A DNA stretch of 64,000 nt from Reclinomonas americana ATCC 50394 (lineage: Eukaryota; Jakobida; Jakobea; Jakobida): the NCBI GenBank assembly GCA_048213135.1, contig PS015062.1:1-64000 (forward strand), given 5' to 3'. Shown here piece by piece: positions 47,301-58,865 of this stretch. The notes under the pieces were generated by a model. It was given only the letters and a program-made list of their open reading frames with translations. It did no database searches and was not told the origin of the DNA. Made by a program: the position numbers and the translations under genes. Positions within the stretch are counted from its first letter, which is position 1; each line of letters begins with the position of its first letter.

Positions 47301-49253
47301 GATTGCCGAATCCAAACGACACACCGCATGGACATTGGAGCCACTTGGGTGCGCGGTGCTTGTGGGTCGACGAGGAGTCTTGCACATCGTGCAGCGAGTA
47401 GATTCGAATCTGTTCCCGAGTCACACGTCAGTGGTGACAGACAAGGGAAGGAGGGAAACTGCAATAGAGTGCACCTTGCCATCGTAGGACGACGTTGACA
47501 GCACGGCCGACACACGCGGCGACCATTGCACATTGTAGACCCACTCGGAGCAGTGCTCCAGCTCACACAACACCTCGCCGGTCTCGGGGTCCCAGCACAG
47601 AGTGCGATTGTCCTTGCCGCACGACAGCAGCAGCGACGAATCGTGCGGGCACCACGACAGCGACAGCACGCCGGCCGTGTGCTTGGTGAACTCCTCCACC
47701 GGGGCCACGGTGCGCTTCAGATCCCACGTCTGCACCACAGGCGATGTATCATCGCCCGACGCCACTGCCAGCTTGGTGGCCTGCACGAATCAAAGCATAT
47801 GAGTCGCGTGCAGCAAACACGAGCGAGAGAAAAAAAGAGCCACACCTCCTCAGGGTTCCATGCCAGCGCCGTGACGGCGTGCTTGACGTTGAAGGTGGTC
47901 ACCGTCTTCTTCTTCTTGAGGTCCCACACCACGACCAAGCCGTTGGACGAGGCCGTCGCCAGAATCTGCTGGTACTTGCGGTTCCACGCCAGCGCCGTGA
48001 TCTCACCGCCACCGGGCGAGTGCGGGTTCTTGGGAGCCGGAGGGAACACGCTGGGGTTGGACGGGTTCTCAATGTTCCAGATAAACACCTCGCCATCGCT
48101 GCCACCCGAGGCCAGCAGCTGCGGCTGCACCGGGTTGAACTCGAGGCACTTGACCGAGCCCGTGTGCTTGCACAGCGACGCCACATAGCCGAGGTTCTCC
48201 TCGCCACTCTCACTGTGCACGCAAGAGAAAAACGAATTTGAGATCCCACTGGCCTGACGCTCAACAACGGCCCACGCACACACACATGCTGTGGATGCGC
48301 ACGTCGTGGTGGCAACATGCACACACACGCAGACAGACAGACAACGTGTGGGGCTGGACATGGCGCGAAACTGGCATGGCCATCGCGCACGCTCTCTCTA
48401 GTCTCTTCCCCGCCCATCACTCACCCTGTGATGATCTCCTCGACGTTCCACAGCCCAATGCTGCCGTCCTCGAAGCCACCAGCAAGCAAGCCCGCAGAGA
48501 ACTGGGCGGCCTGGGAGGGCGCGACATTGCCCCAAGCCAAGGCGGTGAAGCGCTCAGGCACGTTGGTGGAGCCGACGACAGGCAGACCACTGTGCTGCCC
48601 GCTGCTGCCACCACTGCTGCCACCAAAGAGCGACGAGGCAGAGGAGGCCGACGAGGAGCCACCAGCTGCACTGCGCTTGCGAGCGGCAGTGGAGGGGCCG
48701 ACGGACGAGTCGCCGCCAGTGCTGCTGTGTGCGCCACCGAATGCATCGTCGATGGACGAGGAGCGGCCGCGCGGGTCAGAGTGCGCTGCAACGTCCACGC
48801 GGAAGATCTGGCACACAGACACAGAGAGAGAGTGAGCATGACGCGTGACAACATCATCATCATCATCAGCGTGCGCAGTGTCGTGCAAGCGTGTGTGCAA
48901 GCGTGATGATTGAGGAGTGAGACAGAGTGGAGTGTGGTAAGCACGCCACACGTGTAAGTGCACACTACTGGCGAGTGTGAGAGTGCCACGCGTCTTCTTC
49001 TCACGCCACTCACGCCCAACAATCGCACCACGCGCACATGCACTAGACAACACACGTGCGCCTGTTGAACATGCAAGTGGCCACTGGGGACAACTCTCCC
49101 TCTGTGTCAACCATTTCGCACCTCCAACTTGGCGCCTGTGGCAAAATCATCGTCAATGGTGCCGGCCAACGACGACGACGCAAACAACTGCGAGTGATTC
49201 GGCAGCGGCGACCACGACACGAGCGCAATGCGCTCAATCTCTTTGAGTTTCAT
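44326..49253 (-). CDS. SEC31: COPII coat outer-shell protein SEC31
   Basis: SEC31 pairs with SEC13 to form the COPII cage on ER exit sites. Start ATG 49253: MKLKEIERIALVSWSPLPNH is the classic N-terminus. WD40 blades: RFTALAWGNVAPSQAAQFSA, GFEDGSIGLWNVEEI, HTGSVKCLEFNPVQPQLLAS, WNRKYQQILATASSNGLVVV, HTAGVLSLSWCPHDSSLLLS, GKDNRTLCWDPETGEVLCEL. Then the alpha-solenoid: EWKFLRLLWLGDSATQKDEL and DDWRETIAMLNTYAD, with LCHILAGNVDAAVKHWV and LYMRVFHQYGDMLAMEGELT. The Pro/Gln-rich region (about 44900-45760) has tandem QMGHPQQ/PQQGxMxQ units. The C-terminal SEC31 helical domain follows, with VPEKLQPLLDKFNSLIQALP, and ends LLVQHFCPGR. A Ser/Gly-rich insert lies in the second blade (48600-48780). Roughly a dozen introns. 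Confidence 0.95.
44900..45760 (-). repeat. Degenerate Gln/Pro/Met repeat tract in SEC31
   Basis: Imperfect tandem units translate as PQQMG, HPQQ, PGQP and QQQQQ. The densest part is about 45340-45720 and includes CAG/CTG trinucleotide runs at about 45345-45370 and 45720-45740. Pro-rich linkers are normal for SEC31, but the Gln content is high. Confidence 0.8.
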
Positions 49254-49537
49254 GTGCACACCTGCACACACACACACACGCAAGAAGACGCGTGCACACA
49301 CACACGTGTCAGTGAAATGCAACATGATGATCGACACACACACACAGTGCACAAGCGAGCAGTGGCGAGACACAGAGTGCGACTGACCTCTGCTTCAGAC
49401 ACGTGTGTGTATGCGCGTGCGCAGAGTTCTTTGTGTTTTTTTCGTTGCGATGGGACAGATGAAAATCTGAACGGTCTGCGCGAGCAGCATCGCATTTGTA
49501 CCAGCTGCACACTGACAACGAAGCGCGCAAAGGAGCT
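49254..49537. promoter_or_regulatory. Divergent promoter region SEC31 / VPS9 gene
   Basis: 284 bases between two start codons, with CA runs at 49265-49285 and 49335-49350. No recognisable element. Confidence 0.4.
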
Positions 49538-52500
49538 ATGCCTGCGTCCTCCTTTGTGGAGTACGAGAAGGAGAACAACCCGCTGTTGCTCTCGATCCAG
49601 TCGAAACCATTCGCGGACATTCTCGCCTTGTGCGCCAAGCAGGTCTGTCAGTGTGTGTTTGCGCATATGCTGATCAAAGTGAGTGACTTTGACGAGAGCG
49701 CGCAGTCGTGTACGGTGATTGTGCCGCAGTCGGTGCAACTGGAGCAGTACACGGGAGCAGATGGGCTTGTGGGTCGCGACTTGGTGCACGCGCATGTGGT
49801 CGTATGCAGTCGCGACTGTCGCTTCGTGTCGCTCAATGGTCTGCGCGGGCGCTTCACCGAGTCGATCGACAGCTTGCGAGTTGCGCGCGATCGAGTCGTC
49901 CCTGCGTGCGCGTGAGTGTGTGTAATGTTGAGCGTTGACAGGTGTTTGAGGGTCCGCCGGAGGGGCAGCGGCTGGTGCGCTTCTTCAATGATTTTCATTC
50001 GCGCTTTGACGATTTCACGCCGCAAGAGCTGGATCCGGACACGTGGGAGATGGCGCCCGGAGTCACCGCCAGCCCGGCCGAGAAGATCCATATTCTCCGG
50101 GTGACCGAGGTCACGCTGCAGAGCTCGACGGTGTGTGTTCGCTTTTCCTGTTGCTTCCTCTCATCTACATCTGACACTTGACAAGCGCAGGATCCGGCAT
50201 TGTCGGTACGAGTGCCGATGATCATCACCGCCAATGTGCTGTGGACGCCGACTGCGACTGCGCCCACGTCCTCCAGCACTGCCGTCACCACCACCACGAC
50301 GCAGTCGACATCCGGTGCCAGCTCACCAGCGGCTGCGGGGGCGGCGCAGTCGGCCATGGCCTCGTTCATGCGCGGTCGCATCAAGGATCTGTTGGAGACC
50401 TATTCACCTCCGCTCAGCGGTGAGTGTGGTGGGGAGAGAAACATGGACGATCGCAGGTTGCTGATCTCGTTCGTGCAGAGAGTGGACTGTTCTCGTCGGC
50501 GGATGCTGCCGGTGCAATGGAACCCGACGCCGACGACGACTCGATGATGAGCTCGATGCGCGATCGATCGTTCTCGGTGGACTCGTCGCAGCTGATGACG
50601 CCGCGGGACCACTCCTCCGGCGACACACTGGCACTCTCCATCTCACCGACGGCCGCCGGCAACTCTGCAGTGCTACCGTCGTCGGCATCATCGTCGGCCG
50701 CCACGTCGGTCCACACCTCGCCACAAGCGGCCGACGACGCAAGTGGCCGCCACGCTGGCACAGCTGGTGCTGCTGCTGCTGCGCCGCGCAAAACCAACTT
50801 TCAGTACTTTCGTCTGGATGCACTGACGCATCGGGCTGCCGCACCGCTGGTGCAACGCATCTTTGCCTTCCTGCAAGCGACACGAGCGCAGCCTCTGCGT
50901 GATCTGGAGGAGTGCATTCACGATTTCGTCGACGACATCACCGACAAGTTTGTCAGTGTGCATGAACTCGTACAGCAGCTGTTGCGTGGGGAGGAAAGGC
51001 CGCACAGGAGTGTGTGTGTGTGTACGGTCGCTCACCCTGTGAAATCAGGCATTTGGACGAAGAGGATGCGCGAGACGAAGATCTGGTGCGAGAGCGTGTG
51101 CAGGAGAATGTCGAGCGTCTGCTGATGACCAAGTTGTATCAGCGGTGAGTGGCGCACTCCACAAGCGCGTGTGCCGTGTGCCTCGATCTGACTTTACGTG
51201 TCGCAGTGTGTTCAACCGCGATGCCGATGCACACGAAGAGGACGCGGCATTCGACCGCCGAATACAGCAGCTGCAGTTCTTGACGCCGGAAAACCTCGAC
51301 CTCGACGCGTCCATTGTGTCTGACAAGTCGTGGGAGCGTGCGCGTGAGGAGTTGCAAAAGGTGGGGCGCTACAAGGCACCCCGTGACAAGGTCGTGTGCG
51401 TCGTCAATGCGTGCAAGTTTCTCTTTTGTTGCGTGCATTGTGACAACGTGTCTGAATCGAGTCGCACACTCACTTTCTATTGTTGTTGTTGTTGTTGTCT
51501 GTGCAGCCGCCCTGTCGCGTCTGTCGACCAAGGGTGGTGGCATCTCGGCCGACGAGTTTTTCCCGTCGCTCATCTATTTGATACTGGAGAGCCAGGTGCC
51601 ACACCTGCTGGCCAACATGCGCTACATCACCACCTTTCGCCACCCGACTCGCCTGACGGCCGAGAACGCCTACTACATGACCAACTTGGAGAGTGCGATC
51701 TGCTTCCTCCAGAATCTCGACGCGTCACAGTTGTCGGTGGATCCCGAAGAGTTTCACAGGTGCGTGTGCGACGGCGAGGCGTGCGGCCCACCGGCACTCC
51801 TCGTCTCTCATGCCTCTCGCTTGCAGGCACGTGAGCAGTGACGAGCGACTGGAAGAACCGCTGCCGTCGTTGCCGCAAATGTTGCCACTGAGAAACAAGC
51901 ACGTGGATGGCGGTGATCTGCAGGCACCGATGACAGTGTCGTCCTCGGCAGCACATGAGGGTGCGAGTGGAGGAGGAGCACAGGCCGACGACGTCTACGA
52001 CATGTTCGCGCTGCCGGCGCAGCTGGAGAAGAGATTACGAAGGCACGGTAAGAGGCAGGCAGGTGACGATGGCGACTCGGACGACGATGCAGAGGAGGAG
52101 GCGAGGGCGCGGTCGGCGCGAGTGCGCGAGGCCACCGACACGTTGCTGCGTGAGCTGCGACACGAGCAAGACTTGGAGATGCAGTTCCGCTTTGGCGGGG
52201 TGCGCGATGCTGACGAACTGCGCCTCGGTGATGTGCATGCGCTGTTGGCTGAAGTTGCGTTTCGAGATGAGGTGAAGGAGGAGAAGCGGTGGAGCTGTGT
52301 CTCATGTGCGTGTGTTGGTGCTTCCGGCAGTACCACATCCTGCTCGAGTTTCGCGAGCGTGTGCTGCAGAACGCGCTGGCCATTCAGTTGGAGTGCGCCA
52401 AAGTGGAGCCTGGCCAAGTCGTCTCGGTGGACTCGACGCCCATCTGCTCGCCCAACGGAGTGTCACCGCCACCACTGCCACCGGCACCGGCGGCTGCGGC

Positions 52501-52666
52501 AGGGAACGACGCGTCGGCCAGCGAAGTGGCGCGGCTGCGACAGGAGCTGGATGATGCCAGGCGCCTCCTGTCGCAGGCGGAGAAGTCATCGGCTGCTGCG
52601 CCACTGGGCGGCGAGGTAGCGGAGGAGAAGGAGGTGGCTGACTCGAAGGGCGACGACGAGGAGTAG
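49538..52666 (+). CDS. VPS9-domain Rab5-family GEF, VARP/ANKRD27-like N-terminus
   Basis: VPS9 domains exchange GDP on Rab5-type GTPases on endosomes. Start ATG 49538 (MPASSFVEYEKENNPLLLSI). The N-terminal part (NPLLLSIQSKPFADILALCA, then a beta-rich region and RLVRFFNDFHSRFDD) resembles the region before the VPS9 domain of VARP. A Ser/Thr-rich linker follows. Helical part: LEECIHDFVDDITDKFVSVH, RVQENVERLLMTKLYQRVF. VPS9 core: APRDKVVCVVNACKALSRLS, ISADEFFPSLIYLILESQVP, HLLANMRYITTFRHPTRLT, AYYMTNLESAICFLQNLD; the conserved Asp (ADEF) and Tyr/Thr (YYMTN) positions are present. The C-terminal half has a Rabaptin-like helix (YHILLEFRERVLQNALAIQL) and an acidic coiled tail. No ankyrin repeats. 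Two introns (50981, 52254) begin GTTGCG. Confidence 0.88.
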
Positions 52667-52876
52667 CGGAGCGCGAGAGAGAACTCCCATTGGAGAGTGC
52701 CACAGCAGGTGCTGGCGACGACTGAGCTGTCGCGGTCTTGAGAGAGAAGGCGCCCTGTTGGCACACCACCACACCATCACCATCGAGTGCAATCGCCTCG
52801 CAGGTGCTGAATAACACATGGACAGTGACAGCAATGTACTCGTTCCATTCTTTTCACCAGCATGCACACACAACGC
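52667..52876. other. Convergent spacer, may hold an extra 3' exon of the costars gene
   Basis: 210 bases between two stops. On the minus strand a perfect-looking acceptor (ttattcag) lies near 52810 and opens a frame (CEAIALDGDGVVVCQQGAF) that would continue the costars protein if its last exon were spliced at gtgagc just before the stop. The simple stop fits the family length better. Confidence 0.35.
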
Positions 52877-53256
52877 TCACTCCGCAGGCGCCTTCAGCAA
52901 CAAAACCTCCACATTGTCGTGCACAGGCGACAGCAGCATTTGACCCTGCAGCAGCACATGGGCATCAGAAGAACAAGCATGCATTCCCCTCCAACAACAC
53001 ACAAACCTCAAACTGCACATGCCCAAGTCGCTTGGCCGCTCGCAACGTGCCCACTAGTGCCTCAAAACGATTCGCAACGGCCTACAACACACACACGCAC
53101 GTGAGATAACGCACTCAATCACAGAGACAGACAGTGTTGCGCAACATCATCGCGGAAGAGAACGCCAAACGGCACAACGTACTGCCCCTCGCCGCGAGGA
53201 GTGCCCAACCGCACAATCTCCTTGAGCAGATCCTGAACCTCGGCCTCCACGTCCAT
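52877..53256 (-). CDS. ABRACL: Costars family protein (ABRACL-like)
   Basis: Small winged-helix protein linked to actin dynamics and cell motility. Three exons (53146-53256, 53007-53081, 52877-52945) give 84 residues; human ABRACL is about 81. It reads MDVEAEVQDLLKEIVRLG, QYVVPFGVLFRDD, AVANRFEALVGTLRAAKRLG, HVQFEGQMLLSPVHDNVEVL and ends LLKAPAE. The family pattern FGVLFRDD...FEALVGTLKAAK is intact. The first intron begins GTTGCG, and the homologue alignment places that splice exactly: retaining even three more codons would break FRDD-x-xANxFEALVG. Faces CYB5R across 191 nt. Confidence 0.95.
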
Positions 53257-53447
53257 CTTTAAAACTCACTCAGCAGGACTTTGTGAAGGCGCATGCTCTT
53301 CTATATCGCCAATCATGACGTCGTTTCCACCGGAAGAAGTGCGCGGATAGAGAGGTTAAGCAACTGCATCGTTTGCTGCGTTGCTTTGACCGCTACCAGC
53401 TTTGCTCGACGTGCAGGACGACTGCATCTTCGTTTTGTTGTGCCCCA
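53257..53447. promoter_or_regulatory. Divergent promoter region costars / CYB5R
   Basis: 191 bases between two start codons; no nameable element. Confidence 0.4.
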
Positions 53448-54466
53448 ATGGAGAATCTGTTGGAGTACGTTGCCGCACACAAGCTGCTTGTGGCGGCCAT
53501 TGCCTCTGTGGCCGTGGCCGTGGCCGGTGTCATTGGCTGGTTGCTGCGTCCGCGTGAACCAACTGTCGTCCGTTGCGTGTGCGTGTGCGCCGCCATGCCC
53601 ATGCACATCCTCCCCCCCCCCTCCTCTCTCTCCGCTCACTTCCCTGTTGTGTTTGCCAGCGATGCACGAGTCGGAGTGGCGCCGCTTCCGGTTGATCGAC
53701 AAGGTGGCGATCACGACTGGCACGCAGTTCCCGGTGTCATTGTTCCGCTTTGCGTTGCCGGAGGGGCAGTCGCTGCAGCTGCCGATTGGTCATCACGTGC
53801 GTGTGCGTGCGCTGTTGGAGGTCGATGGTGCGCCAAAGATGGTCTCGCGCCCGTACACGCCGACGTCGACCAATGATCAGCTGGGCTCGTTTGATCTGGT
53901 CATCAAGGTGTACCCGCAGGGCCTGATGACCAAGCACTTTGAGTCGATGCAGGTCGGCGACACGATTGAGATGATCAAGCCTGTGGGAAGGTGTGCGCGC
54001 GGGTGAACACCACAGGCACTTGATAGCCGTGCTCAACATGCGTGCGCACAGAATGGAGTACCGCAAGAATCAGTACAAGCACATTGGCATGATTGCTGGT
54101 GGCACGGGCATTACGCCGATGCTGCAGGTGGCGGCCGAGATCCTGAAGCACGCCGACGATCACACGCGCGTCAGTCTGGTGTTTGCCAATCGCACCTTTG
54201 CCGATATCATTCTCAAGGAGAAGCTGGACGAGATGGCGGCCAGCTCCAACAAGCTCACCGTGCACTACGTGCTCGAGCAGCCTCCAGTGCCCGACTGGAA
54301 AGAGGGCGACATTGGGTTTGTCACGCCGGCCATTCTGCGACGCACCATGCCGCAACCAGGCGACGATTCCAAGGTTCTGCTGTGTGGACCACCGCCCATG
54401 CTCGCCGCCATGGATCGCGCGCTGGGCGAGCTCGGTTTCGCTGAGCAGCACATTTTCAAGTTTTGA
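53448..54466 (+). CDS. CYB5R: NADH-cytochrome b5 reductase
   Basis: FAD enzyme moving electrons from NADH to cytochrome b5 for lipid desaturation and other ER or outer mitochondrial reactions. Start MENLLEYVAAHKLLV, followed by a membrane anchor (AAIASVAVAVAGVIGWLL). An intron at 53572 (GTTGCG) joins to MHESEWRRFRLIDKVAITTG, then FRFALPEGQSLQLPIGHHVR, FAD motif RPYTPTSTND, VIKVYPQGLMTKHFESMQVG and, after another intron (about 53991-54052), MEYRKNQYKHIGMIAGGTGI with the NADH-binding GGTGITPM. The C-terminus has VLLCGPPPMLAAMD and ends in the usual aromatic FKF. Length about 290. The FAD/NADH residues seem complete. Confidence 0.95.
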
Positions 54467-54877
54467 GCTGCCACGCGCAGCAGAAGAGGAGAGTCGAATA
54501 AAGGTGGTGGTGTGTTTTGTGTGCAGATCGAGATGATGAGATCAGATCGATCGTCAAGGCCAAGAGCGATCAAGAAGCAAGGTACTCAGTGTTAACTTGC
54601 CGGTGCACAAGAAGCTGAGCAGCGAAGTCGATCATGATACTTGCAATGGTGTCGGTGATTGCCAGTCGCTGATCATGAGGCGTATTATCGCTCTTTGATC
54701 CTTCAAAGCAATTTCTTTGCGTATAACCACTGTCCCATGACACGCACACTTCTTTCTCCCTCCTCGCCTCGCCCTCACTCTTGCCTTCGTGTCAATGAAA
54801 CCGACAATGCGCGGGAATTCCATTCGGCCAACCGACCAACCGACCAGGGCGTTATCGTTTCATCACACACACACAAA
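54467..54877. other. Intergenic region between CYB5R and DRC1
   Basis: 411 bases of AT-richer sequence with the CYB5R 3' UTR and DRC1 promoter. Open frames here are short and unlike any family. Confidence 0.5.
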
Positions 54878-55148
54878 ATGTCTGACTTGACCGCTGAGGA
54901 AGAGCGCGATCGCCGCATTGAGGCGCGTCAGGAGGGAAGGCGAAGAAAAGCCGAGGAGAAGTCAAGTTGCGCAAGAGAGAAAAGAGTGCACTGTGTCTCT
55001 CACTCACACTCACTCACACTCTCTCACTCACAGAGACTGAGGAGGCTGAGAAGCAGGCAGGTGCAGTGGCTGATGTGGGCCTCGGTGTGCGACAAATCCG
55101 CGAGAGTAAGGCGCACTTGGACAACCTGAAGGTGACGATCAAACACAA

Positions 55149-55182
<34 letters not shown>

Positions 55183-57697
55183 GCAGAGAGAGACAGTGAG
55201 TATATGTGTGTGAGAGAGGCTCTCCCGCTCACTCATCCTCTTCCCTTCCTTCACTCTCCCTCTCTCTCCCTCCCCACTCACTCCCTTTTCTCTCTCAGCG
55301 AGTGACCGAGGACCAAGTGACGCGCATCCGCATCGAGACCGACCAGTCGGAGAATGAGCGGCGCACGCTGGAGGAGCACATGGCGCAAGAGCGACTGAAG
55401 AAGCTGCGAGAGGAGTCGTCGACCTCGTCGAAACGCAACGCCACTGTCAGCATGCGATGGCAGGCGTTGTATGACATTTCGCAGCCGCAGCAGCTGCATA
55501 GTGAGCTGGAGCAGCAGCGAGAGGCGTGTGAGTTGATCATTGCCTCGAAGGATCGCCTGGTCAAGGACTTTCAAGGTGCGCCGTGCATGCTCAATCTCTC
55601 ACGCGATTGTCGCCTGTCACTCATCGCCAATGTGCATGCAGCGGAACTGAAGCGCAAGGACGACATGTACACCAAGGCGCTGCGCAAGCAGGCCGACGAC
55701 ATTGACAAGCTGCTGGCGCTCATGCAGAAGCAGACGCAGGATTTGCAGCGGCAGTACGACTCGGAGTTGGTCGACATTGAGACGTCGTTCAAGGAGGGGC
55801 GCAAGAAATTGCTCGACGAGACATCGTCGGAGCTGGAGGTGAGCGATGGAGCACGAACAGGCGTCGTCCAGCAGTGCAGCTCGTATCTCATGAGTGTGTG
55901 CACGTTCAGAGTCTGTGGGAGAAGCGACGGCACTTGGAGAAGACCAAGCTGGAGGACCGGCAGACGGCCATTGCCACGTACCAGAAAAACTTGGATGAGC
56001 TGCGACACAAGCTGGCCGAGGACTACCACTCGTTGCGCATGCAGCTGCAGCAGACGATTCACGGCCTCGAGCAGGAGCTGGAGGGCATGCGAGCCAAGTA
56101 CCAACTCAACCTGGAGAAGCTCAAGTACAACTTCCAAGTGCTGAACGAGCGCGTGGCGGAGAACAACGAGACCATCACCCACTACAAGAAGCGTATCACG
56201 CGCTTGCAAGACCTGTTGAGCAAGTTTATGGCCAAGTACGCTTCGTCGGACAAGAAGTACAAGAAGGAGAATGCGGAGCTGACGGCGGCGTACAACAAGC
56301 TCACGCTGCAGTACAAGGTTCGTACGTTCATTGGCGTTCCTGATGCCATCGCGACCGTCGTTGTGCTCAACCTCGTTACACACAGGAACTGCAAAAGAAG
56401 TTTAGGCATTTCGAGATCGCCGATCAGGCCAAGTACGAGGAGGTGTGGCGCATGAATGATGACATTGTGCAAGAGTTGCGACGATCGCTGTTGGACGCCG
56501 ATCGAATCCTGCACGAGCAGCAGCTGGGTGTGGCGTGGACGGAACCGACTGCTGACGAGCATGGCATGCGGTCGGCATCACCACACACGCTGGCGACCTC
56601 TATTCTCACGGGCACTGGCGATGGATCACGGGGTCGACCAGGCGACAGCAGTGGCGGGCAGGGCGGACAGGAGGATGGGTCGGCGTCGGGAGGAGGTTTG
56701 CATGACGGCACTGTTCGATTCACTCACTTTTCTTCGCTGACGGTGTGTCGTGCAGCTGCCGAGCCCATGTCGGAGCAGGCGGAGATTCTCGGCAAGGTAC
56801 TGAGCCTGGTCGGCGACGAACTCGGTTTCTTGGTGGACGACCGATTGGCGGAGTTTGCCGACAATCTGCCGCACGAGGAGGGCAACCTGATCAAAGTGAG
56901 TGGGAGGAGGTTGCAGGATGACCGGAAACACAGCGGTGCTGAGGAGTGTGTACGCCACAGTTGAACAGCATTCTGGAGGCTCTGGGTGCCACCACCCAGG
57001 AGGACATTTCAGCCATGGTGCCGTTCTTTGTCGACAAGGATGCGGGGTATGTGGACCACGTGTGCTCTCACTATGGAGCGCATTCAGTGTTCTGATAAAG
57101 GCCCGCAGTGACTACTCGGGCGAGACATTTATCACACACGAGGTGGTGGTCAAGGCTGTGCGCGATTTTGTGGAGGAGCAACATCGGAAATTGGCTCGCC
57201 AAATCTGTGCGTCCTTCACTGCTCACTCGCCGTTTGCTTTTTCTCTGCGATCACTGATGGCGAGTGTCGTACAGCTCGTGCCAATGTCACCATCTCGGCC
57301 GAGGAACAGGCTCGCGCACGCGCCAAGATTCAAGAGAAGCAGTACTGGGAGCGTGCTTCGGTGGTGCTACCCGACGGTCGCCGCCGTCTGTGGAATGTGC
57401 GTGGTGGCGGACACGAAGCATGCTTCCATCCACAGTGCGCTCTCTTTGCTTACCGGGTGTGTGTTGCAGGGACTGGAGAAGGGACTGGGACTCTACAATC
57501 AAGTGCTAATTGAGCGCGCCGAGTTGATGGAGCAGACAGATGGGCTGCGCCAGCAGAACGACGAACTGCGGTTGCTGCTGAACCAGTATTTGAGTGCCAA
57601 GATCAACGAGGAGTTGCAGGTGCCGCCCATGGCCACGCTGGGTGCGGCTGCCGGAAGCGGCAGTGGCAGCGGCAACGGCAATGGTCTCTTCCGATAA
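54878..57697 (+). CDS. DRC1: Dynein regulatory complex subunit 1 (DRC1/CCDC164)
   Basis: Coiled-coil subunit of the nexin-dynein regulatory complex that links doublets in motile axonemes. Start MSDLTAEEERDRRIEARQEG. An intron at 54966 (GTTGCG) joins to TEEAEKQAGAVADVGLGVRQ, then RVTEDQVTRIRIETDQSENE. The central coiled coil contains QLHSELEQQREACELIIASK, RKQADDIDKLLALMQKQTQD and LEQELEGMRAKYQLNLEKLK, YNFQVLNERVAENN, KKRITRLQDLLSKFMAKYAS. The conserved C-terminal DRC1 segment is ELQKKFRHFEIADQAKYEEV, then WRMNDDIVQELRRSLLDADR and HEQQLGVAW. Then a Gly/Ser linker, an EF-hand-like region and a final helix (LMEQTDGLRQQNDELRLLLN). About ten introns. It shows the organism builds a motile cilium. 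Confidence 0.92.
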
Positions 57698-57779
57698 GTG
57701 AGATCGGCGCCCCAGTGTGCGTGTACGTGTGTGTGTATTGTGCGCAAAATGAACAGGTCAAAGTGGTGATGGTACGCGA
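57698..57779. other. Convergent 3' spacer
   Basis: 82 bases between two stops, with a GT run at about 57727-57739. Nothing else seen. Confidence 0.5.
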
Positions 57780-58865
57780 TCACGGTCGCTTGGCTGCCGC
57801 CGTGGTGGCGCTGGAGGCCTCTTGCAGTTGGCGCCGGAGTGCTTGGATTTCACGCTCGAACGTGATTTTCTGCTGCATGAGGCGCTTCTTGTACGTGTCC
57901 ACCAGTGCTGCAGAGTCGGCGGTGTTGCCAGATGCACTTGCCGTAGTGCCAGCACCAGTCGTGGCAGCAGCAGCGGAAGCCGCGGCTGCTGTGGAAGTGG
58001 CATGCAGGCGTGCCCGATGCAGTTCCTGCTGGTACTGCTCCCGCGCCGCATTGAGGGCGTGGTTGAGTCGCGCCACCTCTTCGTCACGCTCCGCGAGCGA
58101 CGTGCGAAACTGTTCCTCACGCTCGCGAGCTGCAGACGCAAGATGACGATGAGCTCACCGCGGCAGTCATGGCTCACGCACGGACATTCCTCACCGCGCA
58201 GCGTGGCCATGTCGTTCTCGGTGCCAAGAAAGTGGACTGTATCGTGCGCCTCCTGCAGCTCCACGTTCATGCTCTCGCGCAGTCGCTCGCTCTCCTCCAG
58301 TCGAGCCTGCACCTCCAGCAGCCGATCTGTGCCACAACGTCAACATTTCCACTCGTGACAGGCATCGTACACGGCACATGGACTCTACCTTGCAGCTCGC
58401 GCTTCTCACTGGCCGCCGCCCCATGCACTCGTTCCAATTCAACCTGCCACCTTTGCGTGGTCTCGGCCTCTGTGCGTCGCCACGTGGCCGATTCGTCGCG
58501 TAAACGCTCGGCTTCGCGCGCCAGTTGTGCCAGATCGGCGAGCGAGCGTTGTAGAGCGGTGGACAGTGCGCGTTCCTGTGCCATTTCTGTCGCGCGCGAG
58601 ACAGGTGAACTTCAATGGTGTGTTCTGCATGCTTGTTGGTGGAAAGACGCACCATCTTGCAGTCTGCACACGATTTGCTGCTCTTCTTGCAGTTGTCGCT
58701 TGACAGACTTGTGCTCCTGCTTACAGGTCTCCAATTGAAGCTCCAACTGTGTTCGCTCCTGCTGAACATTTGAGACATTTGTCGTCGGTTTGTGTGTGTG
58801 CGATGTACACGCACCTCAATAGCCTGTTGCATCAGTGAGACGACTGTCGTGCGCATGTGCTCCAT
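57780..58865 (-). CDS. Small coiled-coil protein of unknown function
   Basis: Start ATG 58865 (MEHMRTTVVSLMQQAIE). After introns come QERTQLELQLETCKQEHKSV, KRQLQEEQQIVCRLQD, MAQERALSTALQRSLADLAQ, TEAETTQRWQVELERV, RLLEVQARLEESERLRESMN and EREEQFRTSLAERDEEVARL. A Ala/Thr-rich linker and a last helix (LVDTYKKRLMQQKITFEREI) follow, ending TTAAAKRP. It is helix almost throughout. It converges on DRC1, so an axonemal or basal-body role is possible, but neighbours alone do not show it. Confidence 0.7.
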
